Source of the DNA: Apus apus
Taxonomy: Eukaryota; Chordata; Aves; Apodiformes; Apodidae
NCBI RefSeq assembly: GCF_020740795.1
Contig: NC_067291.1
Location: 20,297,780-20,361,779, forward strand
Direction: 5' to 3'
DNA length: 64,000 bases
Of the stretch, positions 15,401 through 30,400 are shown piece after piece. Made by a program: the position numbers and the translations under genes. The stretch's first letter is position 1. Each line of letters begins with the position of its first letter. The notes below the pieces were generated by a model that ran no database searches, was not told the origin of the DNA, and saw only the letters and a program-made list of their open reading frames with translations.

Positions 15401-18400
15401 TCCTAGCAGAGATGTCAAACAGTATTTCCTAGGGATAGCAACCCCAGGTCTACTTTTCTTTAGACAATGGCAGGCAAGACTTTGGGAATCACCAGATTGG
15501 GTCCTAACTTGTTGGTTATTTTAGACGTTTTGACAAATCTCTTGTAAGTTGATAAATCGTATGTATCCCTGTGGTTCTGTGACAGGCTGTGTGCAGAGCT
15601 GACTTCAGAGCCTGCTCCTGTCAAAAGGCTGCCTGGCCTTCCATCCCATGGCCATTTCTGCATGGAGATCTGTTAACTCACCAGACAGAGAGCAATTGCT
15701 TTTGGGTCTTGCCTGTTAGGATGCCTTCTGCTGACCAGCAAGTCAGGTTGGCTTGGTGTGGGGTCGCGGGGACCAGGAAGGCAAGAGGGGAAATGGGGAC
15801 ATTAGGTGACTCCCCCTTTTTGAGAGGAGCAGCCTGGTTGCCGCATACTTTGAGGAGCTCTGCCCTGATGGGTTGGTACATGTGGGTGGATGGGGCAGGT
15901 CCCCTGTAAGAAAGCCAGTGGAGTTGAGAGGCTCTTTTTGGTCCTTTGAATGCCTTTTGTCCATGGTCTTGGCCTCCACATGTTTCACAGGACAAGGAAG
16001 GGTGTGTTGTCTTTTGGTTCCAGCAGCAAATAAGCCTATCTGAACTTAAGTAAATAAATAAAACTGTCTGAACTCAAGTAAAAGGCTTGATAAGGGCATG
16101 AGGATGGTGTTTGATGCTGCAGCTAAACAGCTGGCTGGTTTATTGAAGTTGGAAGAGACACAGTTGAAGAGACTGTATGTTTTGTTCTTTGTGAAACCCT
16201 GGTCTTGTATCAAGAGGTCAGGATGGAGAAGTGGTAGGAAAGAAATCTGGATTATCTGTCTTTTATAACAGAAACCTGCATATCTGAATGAGTCAGAGTC
16301 AGTCTGAGGAATTCCAAGAAATCTGAGGAGGAACCTACAGCCATCTTGATCCAAACCTGTAATTTTGGGGGGCTTTCCTGCTTAATGATCTCCACAGCTA
16401 ATATGAGGACTGTGTTTAGTGACATTTGTCATGCTTTCATAACTCAGTGGGGAAAAAAAAATAAATCCTTTTAGGATTTAGAAGTGAAAGATGATGGAAG
16501 CTCTTTGCTTTTAGGTTTTGTTTATCAGAAACCAGTTGTCCACAAGAAGATCACTTCCCACCCAATCTGTGTGTGAAAGTAAACGGGAAACCCTGCAGCC
16601 TTCCAGTAAGTAAGATATTATTTTGATATACAAAGTTGGATAGCATTGTTAGGAACTGTCTGTCAGAAATTAGCCTGAGAATGTATCCTAATATTTGTTT
16701 TCTCATTTTGGAGCATCTGAATAAAGATAAATGGATGAATGAAAGATACAGTTAAGTAAATTGTTTCTCATCAGACCAGCTAGTAGATCCAGAAGATTAA
16801 TTAAAAAAAAACAGCCAACAAACATTGACAGTAAATGTTTCATGTTTGACAAACATCCAATGAGTCTGGTTGAAATTGGACTCTGTTTTGGAGGGTAACT
16901 GTGCAAGGAATAGACCATCACTGACCAATAAGACTGAAGAAATACCACCAACTTGTACTGGGGTAGCACACAGGATTATACTGGGCAGGGTGCACTGAGC
17001 AAGGAGAGATAGCAAAGGTGCCTTTTAATATTCCATGAGCAGGGTTAGGGTTTGGAAAGTGCAAGGCTATATGTAAGGAGAAGGGGCTTGTACATCACCT
17101 GATATTTTATTGTCTGTTGTATCTATCTATAGGTCTTTAAATTCTAGAGGGAGTCTGGTTCAGGTGAGACACAGCTGTTACTGAGGCAGGGTTGTGGTGA
17201 GAGGGGCAGAAGGCAAAAGCAGTATTTATAGGGGTTTTTTTTATTGCTGAGGAACAAAAATACTTTGATTTCTAGGGCTATCTTCCACCAACCAAAAATG
17301 GTGTTGAACCAAAGCGACCGAGCCGACCAATCAACATTACCTCACTCGTCAGGTTGTCTACGACGGTACCAAACACAATCGTTGTCTCATGGACTGCAGA
17401 AATTGGAAGAGTAAGTAACTCTGGCACATAATGCTGTCTAAAAGCTTATTAGTTTCTGCTTCAGCATCTGTTTGAAAGATTTGAAAGATAAGCAACTTTA
17501 ATTGTGCAGAAAATCCTTGATGGTTTAGCTGTTCCTCCTTTTCATTGTATTACTTTGTGCTGGGCAGGTAGGACATGCTCCCTGAGATCAGTAAACCTCA
17601 CATTTTTGTGCTGTGATCTCTCCCTCTTCACCCTCCACCCACCTGTCTTTGTGACTCTTTGAGGGCCCAGATAATACAGTCAGGACCTCCTGTAAAGCTT
17701 TTGTTTGTCTCAGCTTTTAGCTTCAAGCTCTTCCTGATTTTAGAGACTTGAAAAACCTTATCTTGGCTTCAGATGGTAACTAGCATGTGACATTCAGTAC
17801 AGAGTGGTCTTTTACAGCTGGGCAAATCTGGACACAAAGCACAGCAACGCAGCAGTGCCCAGGATGTTTAATTTGCCTTTTTGACATTTCTCACAACTGC
17901 TGTCCTTATCCTGCCTATTCTGAAAGTCATGTGTTTATAACTTTTTTGTGTCTGTGGGGAGACTGACAATTGGTATTATAAAATTGCTGATGTTCCACTG
18001 GGCTAATTAAAACTGGAACATGCTGCAAAATGTTACTTCAATAAATTAGTCCACAAATTAGTGCCCTGCTTTCACTGATGGCAAAAGACCTGCTAGACGT
18101 GCATCACAGAGTCAACAGGTACTTCAAAAATGGTGGCTTTGCCATTGCAACCATCCTGTTTTTAGAAGTCCTGAGAATTGGCCTGAGATTGAAACCTTGT
18201 CCAAGAGTTTGTCGATGTGCAAAGCTCAGGATTCCTGATCCAGTGTGAAAAAATGCTTACAGCCCAGTCATGCACAATAGCCAGTTATAAAACATCATGA
18301 TGGGATTTCATGATGGATTTCTTGTGGAGCGTAAAACAGTCTCCATTCAGATTATGAAATAAATGATGGCTTACATGATTATTCTTTTTTTTAAAAAAAA

Positions 18401-21400
18401 AACCAACAACACCTTTTATCTAATAAGAACTGCAGGTATCAGATACAAGCATTTAAAAATGAACCTGTTCTGGTTTATGTTGCAGAAGTGCCTGCATGCA
18501 ATTGATGAATCCTGGTGATTACCCTGAATACAGGGCTGCACTTTTGCTGTAGATTGCCAGGGAGGATTTGGGGAACAGAAGTGTCACAGGTCTGAGTGGC
18601 CTCTAAGCTAGTCTCTTGAGGACTACTTTCTCAGGCTTCATAGATATTTCAGTTTTAAGAACTTACTTGCAATGCTTACAATGCAAAACTGAAGAGAGTG
18701 GTAAATTCTTAAGTGTATTTTGTGAGAATTAGGTGCTGGTCAGAATTGGCCACTCATGAGGTGTCACGCTGCTTCATGTGACAATTGGAGACTGTGGCAG
18801 CTTAATGTGAGGAATTATTTTATATCTGGATGTGCCTATGTAGTACAGAATTTGGAATCCCTTCCTCCCTGTCCCTTGAGAGTCAGTTGCGTGTCTCAAC
18901 TGGTGTACTCTACCTTTCCTGAAGTCATAATTGTGATTTTTACACAATCTGTTTCAAGAGCCTTCTGTACAAGATGCCTTGGGCAAGTTCCTAGCTTTGT
19001 AGATTCAAGCTGTTGGTAAATAATTTCACTATGTTAATTACCATTTTTCTAACTTCTATACTAATTGAGGCATTAAACAAACAAGTGAAAGCAGTAGTGG
19101 TTTTTAACGATCTGAGAAGCATTCATTGTAGGAATGAAATATTTTAAATATGGTGTTTCTGATGCTGTTTCAATTTGTGTAATTTTATGGTAAGATATAT
19201 TACTGAAATCCCATCTTTGGAATCTGGTGGCATCCTAAATAATGGTAGATGTCACAACTGGATGGATTTTTTGTTTTCTTAGTGGAAGCATACGTGGCAG
19301 CTGCTGGGGGAACTTCCATTTTCCAATTTAAAGTTTGTGACTGTGGCTACAGGTTTAGTGGATGTTGATATCAAAAAGTAATTGATGTACCCTAAAGTGA
19401 GAGCAAACATATTTTTTTTTTCCTTTCCATTTTGGGGGTGTGGGGAAGAATGGGCTGGTGCTGGTGAATGCATAGTACAATATCCCATTTTCAGAAAGAC
19501 AGTTATTGCCTGCTGTTGTGTGGAGCTTACAAGAAAAACGAGAGCTTCAGAACCTGGCTGTGGTTTGCAATCCGTGAGCGATGCCGGGAAGAGCACTCTG
19601 CTGCTCCTGCTGGTCCCTGGAGGCAAGGCTTACTTTACCCCTCTTAGAGGGAGCTGGCCCGGGGAGGTTCAGACTGCAGCTTGGATGCCACATGATTTTC
19701 TGTGGTGGCAGAAAGGAGCTTCTTGCTGACACTGCGAAGGGGCATTTGCAGGGTCTGGTCTGTGGAGATTGCTGGGGCAAGTGACCTAACCTCTTCCAGA
19801 GGGGAAGGTCGGACAGCTGGGAGTGGGGACTTCTTGCCTGCTCCAGCTAGATTCGCTAGAGCACATCCTGGCCCCACTGAACTCTTGAACTCTCTCTGTT
19901 AAGCTTTGCAGGGAAGTTAGCAGTTCATGGACAGTAAGTGCAGGGAGATAAGAAAGTGGTGCCTTGCTTCCAGACCCAGCAGGACATACTGCAGATGATG
20001 CATCTTTTTATGTATTGTTTTTGGAGAGGCATCACTGCTCATTTTCCTATTTTGAAAACAAAATAAGCTTTTATTAAAAAACAAAACAAAAACTGCTCAT
20101 ATTTGACCTGACAGCTTCCCTTAGGTGTACTGAGACAACTGCAGTGCCTAATATTCTTGATACAAAATTACCCTTCTTAAGTGGGCTGTAGACTGTGTCC
20201 TGAGTTAGATGTAAAACTTCCAGAAGTGTCCGAAGTCCTGTTCTAAGAGCTTGGTTTGCAGGTAAATCTGATCTCAGTGAAGCATGAAGTCACTTTTGTT
20301 GCCCCACAGACTCCAGCCCCATGAGCTTTCTGAAGCACGATGGCTTTTCTCTAGGCTGAAAACTTTGCCACCTGCAGTCTTGTAACTGCTTTAGAAACAC
20401 AGTGCCCCATCATCATGTAACAAATTGCATAAGCTTTTTGTAAAAAAAAACAAACCAACAAAACAAGCTGTCTTTGATGAAACCAGTTTTTACTTGGATC
20501 TTTTGTTCTGTTTTCCAGAACTATTCCATGGCAGTCTATCTGGTAAAGCAGCTGTCCTCCACGGTGCTACTGCAGAGGCTGCGAGCGAAAGGAATACGGA
20601 ACCCTGATCATTCTAGAGCACTAAGTATGGCTGGTGTACTGCTTGTTTAAAAAGGCAAAATAGCTCTTCTAAAAGGAGATTTGAAATAGGACTGTGCTAA
20701 CTGTGGTTTGGACTTCCTACAATTCTCTGGGTTTTGAGAATCTGATAGTGGTGTTCTTTGTATTCAGTTCCAATTCAAAGACTCAGAGGCCTTTGTTTGT
20801 ACTAGGAGCCAGTCCAGGAACCCTGTTGACACTGTGAAGGGAAAAATGCAAGAGAATCTCTTTCAGTTCAGCCATACTGGCTTTGTTTTGTTCAGAACAG
20901 AACAACTGTATTTATATAGTTAACTGGTAATTCAGTACCTCAGGCAAACCAAACTAAATGCCTGGTGCTGAACCTTGATCCTGACATGCTGTAGGAAAGT
21001 CTCCATCAACACAGTTTTAGTTCCTTTGGCACAATACCATGGAGTGAGCTCCTGGAGAGAGTGTCTAGCACAACTCTCCTCCCACCCCCCTTCCAGATTT
21101 GAGTGTGAGGTTTGCTGCCTTACTCTCTTCTCTAACAAGTACGTGTTGGTGTAAGTTTGCTGGTGTTTTTATTATACAAAAACTGCTGCATGCTTTCTTT
21201 TCTGGGAGAGCGAAAATACCAACACCAGTTTCTTCTCCAACAGGGAAGAAAAGAGTCCAGCAGTAAATGCTACAAAGGCAGTGGTACATAGTGCTGGGCA
21301 CTAACTTGTGCTAGTGCAGTGTGATGATTTACGTGCACACAGATCTAGAGAGTTTTCAGGTGGCCACTGCTCTGTGTCTACAAGATGAGAATGTGGGTGT

Positions 21401-24400
21401 AGGTCTGATTCACAGAGCAGGAAGAACATGGAACTGACTTGTTCATTTTACCACTGACTGCTTATAAAAACAGAGGATGGGTAGAGCTGAAAGGCTTCTG
21501 TAGTGCTGCTATTTCACTGCAGTAATTTTAAACTAACCTTGTCAGGTTACATCTGATTTCCTATTTCTCAGTTAGCTTTTCAATTTTAAATCACTGGATT
21601 GCCTGATGAGTATTTTGAAGGTTTGTAGTGGTGCATGTCCATGTGAGAGTTACTAACACATTTTTGTAATGTGTTTGAAGTTAACAGTCCAGTCAGTGTG
21701 GCTCATCTTGTTGTAGATTTGAAATAACTGTCAAGTACAAAGTTGCATATATATGAAGAGAGACATCACTCTATAAATACATTTTCTAGAGATCTTGGAT
21801 TAAGCTGAGCTTTTTCTTCTTTTCACTTTCTTAAATTTTGTAGTTTATGATCTTGCTAGAGAGTAAAGACTGCTTATATTGCATGTTTATTGTCTGAGTC
21901 TGGAACAATAGTCACTGCTGCTTGCTTCCAGTACATTTGGGAAGCTGAAAGTTTAGCACACAGTTTCAGATGTGTTTTATTTCTCTGTCATCCAATCTGT
22001 GCTTTAAATCAACTGTAAAATAAACCTTCTCTTCTTTCAAATAACAGTTAAAGAGAAGCTAACTGCCGACCCAGACAGTGAAATTGCAACAACAAGCTTA
22101 AGAGTTTCTCTTCTTTGTCCAGTAAGTTGTTTGTTTTTTTATTTTATTCCCCCCAAACTGAATCTGATAAAAATGTGGCTGTTCTCTGACATGAATTTGG
22201 TAGAGATTAGCTTGTGTTTACCTGTGTATTGACTTTGTGGAGATGGGATCCAGTACTGCAGTTACCTGTCACTCTGCCTAAGCATGTGATACACCCCTGA
22301 AATAATGAGTATCCCCTTAACTTGAAAACACTACTGAAAATTCTGTGTAAGCAAACATTTAAATTTGCCAGTGCATCATCTGAGTGTGTGGTTTGGATCC
22401 TTGATTATGAGAAAACCACTCTCAGTGCTGAGGTTGTGAACCTGGCTATCAAAAAGAGCTCCTCAACCAGTGTCTGCAGTGGCTTCTAACTGAGTTTGAT
22501 GATATGCATGTATACACTTTGAGTAGTTAATAATCTTAGATTAAAAGTGAAGCAGTGTCCTAGAGATTATTTAAACAAAAATTGTTTCAAATTTGAAGTG
22601 GGAGAATACTTTCCTGATGAATGTGGAAGTGGCAGAGCCGTGCTGTGTCGTGACCTACTAACTGGTTTTTAACCAAGCAGGAGCAGAGAGAAGCAGTAGT
22701 TTATACCTGGGTTTACGTTACCATTGGTAAACTGCACAGTAGTAACATTATGTGCACTTTTAAAAATCTTAGGGGCCTAGGGCTCTTGTTTCAAGTGCTG
22801 TGCTCCTTCAGAATACAATTACAAATACAGTATTGATTGACACAGTATCTTTATTGCAGTGTAACTTGTTAACCTTTTATCAAGACAAAGGATACATCTG
22901 TTTCCTGGTTTGGCTCAACCTGCTCAAGCTTGACACGAAATTTTCAGTTTTGAAATCTAAAGAAGAAAACTGACTTTATTCTTGCAAAAACCAAGCTTAT
23001 TTCTCAAGTTATTAAGTGTGTTCTTAAACTATAATTTAAAGATAAACTTTTACATAAGCTTTGCTTTGTAAAAAGCACAATTAACATTGTGGTTAATTTT
23101 TATATCTGTATTAGGTTATTGTAAGACTTTACATGTGCTTTCATTATCTTCAATCTTAAGGCTTTCTCCCTCTCAACATCTATGCTAACTAAATAATAAC
23201 ACATTTATAAGGAAGATAAACACATCTGTAAAAAAGATACAGGGTTTGCATTTGTGAAACAAAATCCTGATCTGTAAACTGCAGACCTCATAACCTATAG
23301 TCTCACAAACTTATGAACTTGTGTGTCACACAGAAACTGCTGCAAATTTGGGATGCTGAAGTATTTTGGGTTCACACCTGGCAGCCTGTTTTGCTGAGTT
23401 GTTCTAGTTGAAAGTTTGTTGTGCTGCTGGTACTTTGTTATTCTAGAAAGCATCTTGATGGGTTGTCATTCTTTAGGCAGGTTATTCTTGCCACTTGCAA
23501 TTTGTTTCCAAGACAGACAAAAATAGTTATCAGCAGGAGTTAAAGGGCTGTGAGACCTTAGAAGTGCCTTTGTATTAATTCAGTATGTTAAATTAATCTT
23601 CATGCATCTTCTGGAATTACAGATTTTTACTTCAGTTGTACTTGCTTCTATGGATTGTTCCATGGGAATTTTCTGACACTTTTTGTGTGTGCTTCTGTTT
23701 GCCCTGATTGCCTCTGTTACTGATGAAACTTCTAATGCAGAGCTTGTAGGTACATTTCTTTTCTTGATGACTGCAATTCAGATGAGTTAGTACTAGAGCA
23801 GAAATACCATCTACAGTGTTGCTTTTAGGACTGCAAGTTTGCTGATACCTAGAGAGGTCAAATTCTATTTTGCTTTCTCAGAGTTGTGCCAGGGATATGA
23901 ACAAAACAGCAATCAAACATGAGGATGTAGCTCTTCAGAAGTCCTACCCTTGCCAGTATTTCCTCTTTAAAATTGACTGCTTTTCAGATAAACATAGAAT
24001 ACAAAGTCTATATGACATTATTTTGAGCCTGTTTGTGTCTCTTTAATGCTGGCTACAAAACATACACACTTGACTTTTTTGCCCAGAATGCTCCTCATTC
24101 AGTGCTGTCTGATGTCACTGTCACTATGGGAATCATCCATCATTGCAAAGGCTCCTTGGGACAACAACTGCACCTTTCATCCTGTCCTATAAATAGAAAG
24201 GTTATTAGCATGATTCAGACTGTCCTCGGGTCTGGATGTAGTTTTATGATAGCCTACATCTTTTCACTCGCTCATTTGGAAGCATTGGCTCAGGGAGAAG
24301 TTCTTTGTGAATATGTTGTGCTTACCTTCTACTGCCTGATGGACAAAGCAAGCTTTGAAAGTACACATGGAAAATGCTGCTTTGGCCTCCAGCAGCAGAA

Positions 24401-27400
24401 CCAAAAATGAAGGAATGATGCATCTCCAGGTCTGTTAGTGTGGGGTGCTGTTCTCCAATCTCATTGGTCAGGGGTGTGATTCTTCAGCAAGATAAAAGGA
24501 ATTGCAGACCTGGATGGGAGGTGGCAGGTTTAGACTTTAGAATCTCTGTTTTGCCTTCAGAAAGAGTGCAGAGGAGGCAGCCTCCTCTGAATTTGTTTTG
24601 GATTGCTGCTGAGCTTTTTTTAGCACAGAGGCCTGCTCTCCCTCTGAGCCCCTGGAGCACAGAGGAGAAGCTGCCCTTAACTGTTGGCTGCACCTCTCCA
24701 AGATCCAGCCGGTGAGTGGGCTGGGCTGGGGCTGTTTCAGGAAGACACTTGAACTCGTGTTCTTTTTTTTTCCACTTGGAATACAAATAAATAAATCCAC
24801 AGCCTCTGCAGCAGGGCCAAATATTTGAACAAAAACTCCAAATCTAGCATGTTACTGTAGGTTTTGCAGCTTTGTTTACAAGTCCTTAACTCCTGTTTTG
24901 GGTGCATTTTTAAGCACGGGAAGATGGCAATGTTTGTGTGCTCGAGGGAGAAATTAATGCAGTGTTGCTTTGCCTGCCGACAGGAATCAAAACAGTAACA
25001 GTGTTGGGAAACACAGGTTTTCAAAAGTTGGGATGCATCCCTTCTTTTCTGACCCTTTCTTTTGTCAGTTCTGACACAGCTTGGCCAGGATGGCAGAGCT
25101 GATGCAGGGGGTTCAGTGCCAAGAGTGGGAGAGGAGACATCGACTCGTTAACGCTGAGCGCGCCGGTTGGGTCTGCATGTGTGTGGCTCCAGTTCAGCCT
25201 GCCTGCTGCTTAGAAACCCGTTTTATATCAAAAGCTGGTGAAAATCATTCTGCTTTAAATCTGCTTTTTTTCCTCAGGACACGGGTATTTACGATGTCCC
25301 TGCAGCACGTGTCTTTGACCTTTTTTTTATTTTGCGTCACGTAGAAGCGTCCAGGTTTTGTCTGCGGTACCGCACTCTTGATCCTTGCTAGGCTGGGAGG
25401 CTCTTATTGTGCCCAAAAGACAAATGAGCCATTGACCTACCATCTGGGAGATAAGAATTCATAGCAGACATGGATCAGGGGGCCTTGCTTTGTTGGGGGT
25501 TGATGATGTGATAGAAATAATGTGCTTGGTCATGGATTTGGGGGGAGGGGGTGCCAAACACATGGCACATGCAGCACCTCCTGCTGCCTGAGCTCTCCTC
25601 CACCATCACTGCAGCCTCCCCAGGGAGTTCTCTGCTCCCCTTCCATCTGGTGGGGAGTTTTGTGACAGTGACTGAGAGCCAGAGGGAAGAAAAATAAACA
25701 AAATCCTGCAGTTTAGCTGAATTTGCTGGGAATGGGGTGGAGGGATTTCTGCTTACGGGGGATGCAAAAAACAAACAAACAAAAAAAAGCATCATGGAGG
25801 AAGTAGTGGACTGTGAGTAGAGCCTTTGTTCTTGATATTGTTTTTAGTTTTCTGATATTCTGAGATTGAGTGCCATCCTGTGGCACCCATCTTGCATTGC
25901 TCAGACCATGGTGCTTGCTTGAGCTGTGCTAAAAACAGTTCCTGCTCAGGTCCACGTCTGGAGCTGGCTGATGGTTTGCAGATGAAGGTTTTCTGTGTGT
26001 TTTTGTCAAATACATGGAACTCCAAAATAATTCAGTATAAATAGTTCTTAAAAAACAACAAACCAATTATTTATTAATGTGGAAAAACTCTTGTTTAGAT
26101 GTTCCTGCTTTTTTACCTTTAGTGTGTTCAGTTAAAACCCCTCGAAAGCTGCAGCATGATCACTTTGCCAAATACAACTGCTTGGAATTTTTTTTGGGGT
26201 AGAGGAAACTTTTTTTATTTCAGATTAATATAAAATACCTTTCACTGTGTAATCAATTTTGCATTCAGAGTAATCATACGTTGATGTTTTATGGTCTGGG
26301 TCAATGTTGTTCTATCTATCCAACTCAGGATACCCCTGTTCTACAATTTAACCTGAACCTTCTGTGTGTAGCATTTCCTTTGTCTCTGCTCAGCTTGAGC
26401 ACTCAGCTCTGCTTTCTTCTTGTTTTAAACTTCGGGCAGCTTTGTGCTGGCCTGCAAAAATACCTTGCAGTCCTGACCTTTCTACAGGCTTGAAGAAAAG
26501 GATGGTCCCCCTCTGAAAGTGTATGTCAGAGCTCATTTTCCCTTGTCTCATCTTCTGTTACCATCTGCAGGCCCTTGGCAGTGTTGGAAGAGGGTGATGG
26601 TGTTACAGGAGTAGGCAGCTATGTGCATTTGACACAAGACAAAGGCAGTGATGTTTCAGGTTAGCCCACAACTGTGCACACAGCAGTGGTGTTTATCCCA
26701 GCAGGAGGGGCAGAAAATAGTTTCTTAATAGCTCACACGTGTGACTTATTTTGTGAGTAGTCACTTTCTGACAGTTCTTTGGAGAAAGAAGTGAAAATGC
26801 TGGAGTTAGAGCAACACAGCAGGAAAAGAGCTGTAACACTGCAAATGCATTGCTGTGTGCTTGCTTCTGGGGCTGTGAAGTGAAAGAAGTGGTTCTGGTA
26901 GTGCCCTGATGACTGAAATATGGACAGCAGCTTCAGAGCACACACTGAGAGTGAATCAGAGAGGACTGACCCGTGTTCATCAGCTTTTAAAATGCTACTG
27001 AAGAAGACTGATTTTTGTGGTTCATCCAGATGTTTTACAGGTGCCCAGTGGACTCTGGATTTTGTTGTGGGAATATGGAAATATGTAGTCTTCAGTTTCC
27101 TCGATGCAATGTAGTTAAAAATGTGGGTTTTAGTAACTTTTAGGTGAGAATCAAACCTACAGGAAGGAGAGAACGGTGTGTGTGGCCTGTATTGTAATCA
27201 AAACTCAGATTTGTGAGAGTTTTTTCTGGAGTTAATTTAATACCAAGGTGATGTCATCTTATGGTTTTTTGTCTTGTTTTCTCTTCAAGCTGGGCAAAAT
27301 GCGACTAACTATACCATGCAGGGCCCTGACCTGCTCACACCTGCAGTGTTTTGATGCCACTCTGTATATTCAAATGAATGAGAAGAAACCAACTTGGGTC

Positions 27401-30400
27401 TGCCCTGTCTGTGACAAGAAGGCTCCCTATGAACATCTCATTATTGATGGGTAGGTAAAACTTGAGTCAAACTGAAGGATGTACCTGGCACAGAATGCAG
27501 TGCTCTGGAACCTTGGTTGTATGACCTGTTTTAAGTTACCATGTCATTTTATTTTGTTGTGTTGATGAAGAACCACTGAACAGGTGCCTCTTTGTTCAGT
27601 GTTCTGGGAGAATTGTGGTCGTTAAACTGTTGAAGTTAATAATAATGATAGGTATTGCTTCTAATCCCAGAATTTTTTACTTACCCTGCCAAAAACACTT
27701 GTGTTGCTACTATTCTGTAGTGCTGGATCTCTTGATGAGAAGAACACGTGCTGTATTTATATTTTTATGAACCAGCTACACAAATCAGGCATCACTGGTA
27801 GCTGATGTTAATGTTAGATGAAATAAATACTTCCACCCCCCAAAGTGTGTACAATTCCATGTACAACTTCATGCTAGGGGAGTTGCTGGATCTAGAGAGT
27901 GACATAGAGATTGATTCCCTGCCACTGGCTACCTGCAAAACATAAAAACACCCCAAAAAACCAGTGTGTGTCTCCACGAAGAAATGCCTGGTGTGTGTCC
28001 CTGGGTGTGCATTTTAATTCCTTAGATAGGAGCCTTCTTTCCCGAGTGTGACAAAGGAGGAGAACAAGCAGAGGTTCCTGCCAGAGGGGCATAAGATTGC
28101 TCAGGATCCCCTTACAAAAAGCTCTTGTGGAGACACTCGGGGCTTGTGCAGGCTGCTTTGCATTCATGCACCCCTGGGTTTGCAGGTCCTCTGCTTTGGA
28201 TTGAAAACCTGTGGGGTTCCTTGTTCTAACTTTCAGCCTACAATAGTAAAGACTCAGAGTGGTAATAATTAAAACAACATGCTGGCTTTATTTCTTGGTT
28301 GCCAGGTGCAGATGTTGGAGATGAGGTGACAGCATTATAGCGTCCCAAAGAGACGGTTATTTCTGGAAATTGTTTCACTCTGGGAAAGAGTGAATTTTCT
28401 CACTAATTAAAGCCAAGCTCTTTCCTATGCAGAACCACATGAATAGTCTTGGTCAGAAGCTGGAATTCCCACAGGGAGTGATGTGGTGCCAGGATCTTAA
28501 AAGTTTTAGGAGACACAGCTAGAAGAGGCTGCAAGTTTAGATTCCCATGCTCAGCTTTTGTTAGCAGGTTTTTACTTAAAAACTAGAAAGAGGTTTCAGG
28601 AAATGCTAGTCCTTAAATCCTCAGCTGCATGAGACATGGGCTTCCTCAGATAGATATTGTCAAAGATAAATATGGGTAAGCAAGAGATTATTATTTTTTT
28701 TAAATGTTAATTCACAGTCTTCCTTTGTTTTGGGAAATGAAGAGCTCTGTGTCCTGAGCTCTGCAGGATTCCACTCTTGTTTCAAGTGAATGTGCAGATT
28801 TTCATTTTAGATAATATTTAAAATTGTTCAGTGACTCCTTTTTATCAAGGAAGCAGGTGAGAGAAGGGCAGAACAATGGAAGCTTCTGACTTTTCAAACA
28901 CTAGTTCAAACCTACACTGACAAAGATATTGGAGAAGAAAAAAAAAGGAGTTAAACTGTTTTTGAGGACTGATATTAAATGCTTTTGATTAACAGGTTGT
29001 TCATGGAAATCCTGAAGTATTGTACAGACTGTGATGAAATTCAGTTTAAAGAGGATGGCTCGTGGGCTCCCATGAGGTCAAAGAAGGAAGTGCAGGAAGT
29101 AACTGCATCTTACAATGGAGTCGATGGTAAGTCCAGTTTGGGGTTGTAGGGCTGGATGTCATCCTGTGGAACTGGTAGCTGTTGATGTTCCTTTCATTTT
29201 CCAAGGTGCTCAGTTTTGCACGTATGTCGTTAGCTTTGAATGATAATTTCTGAGAAAGCCTGCTTCAGTAATACGTGCTTGGGGCTGATGGCACTTTTAA
29301 GTGTTATGCAATTTTGTTGTCTTTTATTCTTAGTTAAGCTTATTTATGAGGGCATATGATAAGGTGGGATGTTAGGATGATTGCAGTGTTGTTGGAAGTT
29401 ACAGCTTATAATGTTGGTTTACTTTGTATAGGATGCATAAGCTCTTCCTTGGAACATCAGGTGTCTTCTCACCAACAGTCAAATAAGAACAAGAAAGTAG
29501 AAGTGATTGATCTAACCATTGACAGCTCATCAGATGAAGAGGAGGAGGAACCATCTGCAAAGAGAAGCTGTCCTTCCATATCTCCAGCGTCGCCGTTAAA
29601 TAACAAGGGGTGAGAATAAAATATGCAGGCCAGTGCAGAGAGAGCATACACACACTGGGGAGTAGCAACACATTTTAAAGGGATTTGTATCTAGAAATTT
29701 CTGTATTTGGATTATATCCTGGTTTAGAAGCTTATAGCAAAGGGATTTGGTCTCGAATCACTGAGAAGACAGGAGCAGGTTGAGTTGTTAAGTGTGTAAC
29801 ATGATACAGTTTTCCATTTGTATTTGTGAAAATGAGTATGAAATGGTGCAAAAGGTTGTGGCTTTGGAAGTATGTTTTTAGCAAATGTGGAAATGTTTTT
29901 TTCCATAGAGAAATCTAAAAGCAGCATATACAGCAAGAGGGAGGAAGCAGTGGGAAGCATCGGTGTGGTGTGGGAGAGTGTGGGTTCTGCCTGTGATTGC
30001 TGCCAGTAGCAAAGCAATAAAGAATGGCAGAATAACCTGATTGCACCTCAGTAGCCAAGCTGTTAATAGCACCTTGTTTGCACAAACACATGGGGGTGAA
30101 AACTGAAGCTAAACCAAAGGGGTCCTGTTGCTGAACTGATCACTACTTCGTCAATATAAATTACTTGATGATCACTTGAAAGTCCCCAAAACCTTTTTGG
30201 CTGCCTTCCACCACTGATTACCTTGTCAAGGGTTTTACCTATTAGACAGATTTGTACATTTTGGGGGGGCAGGGAGGGGTGTTCAATATACCTTTAGGAT
30301 TGCCTTGTCCTGGCTTAGTATTTGTAACATATTTATAACAGAGATCCAAATACCATTTGTAGTGATCTCATCAGTTTCTGCTTGTTGAGATTGAGCTTCC

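Noticed and set aside
24033-24410. 125-codon plus-strand frame in PIAS1 intron 8
   Set aside because: No recognised domain, no splice context, and length is not exceptional for this much intronic sequence.
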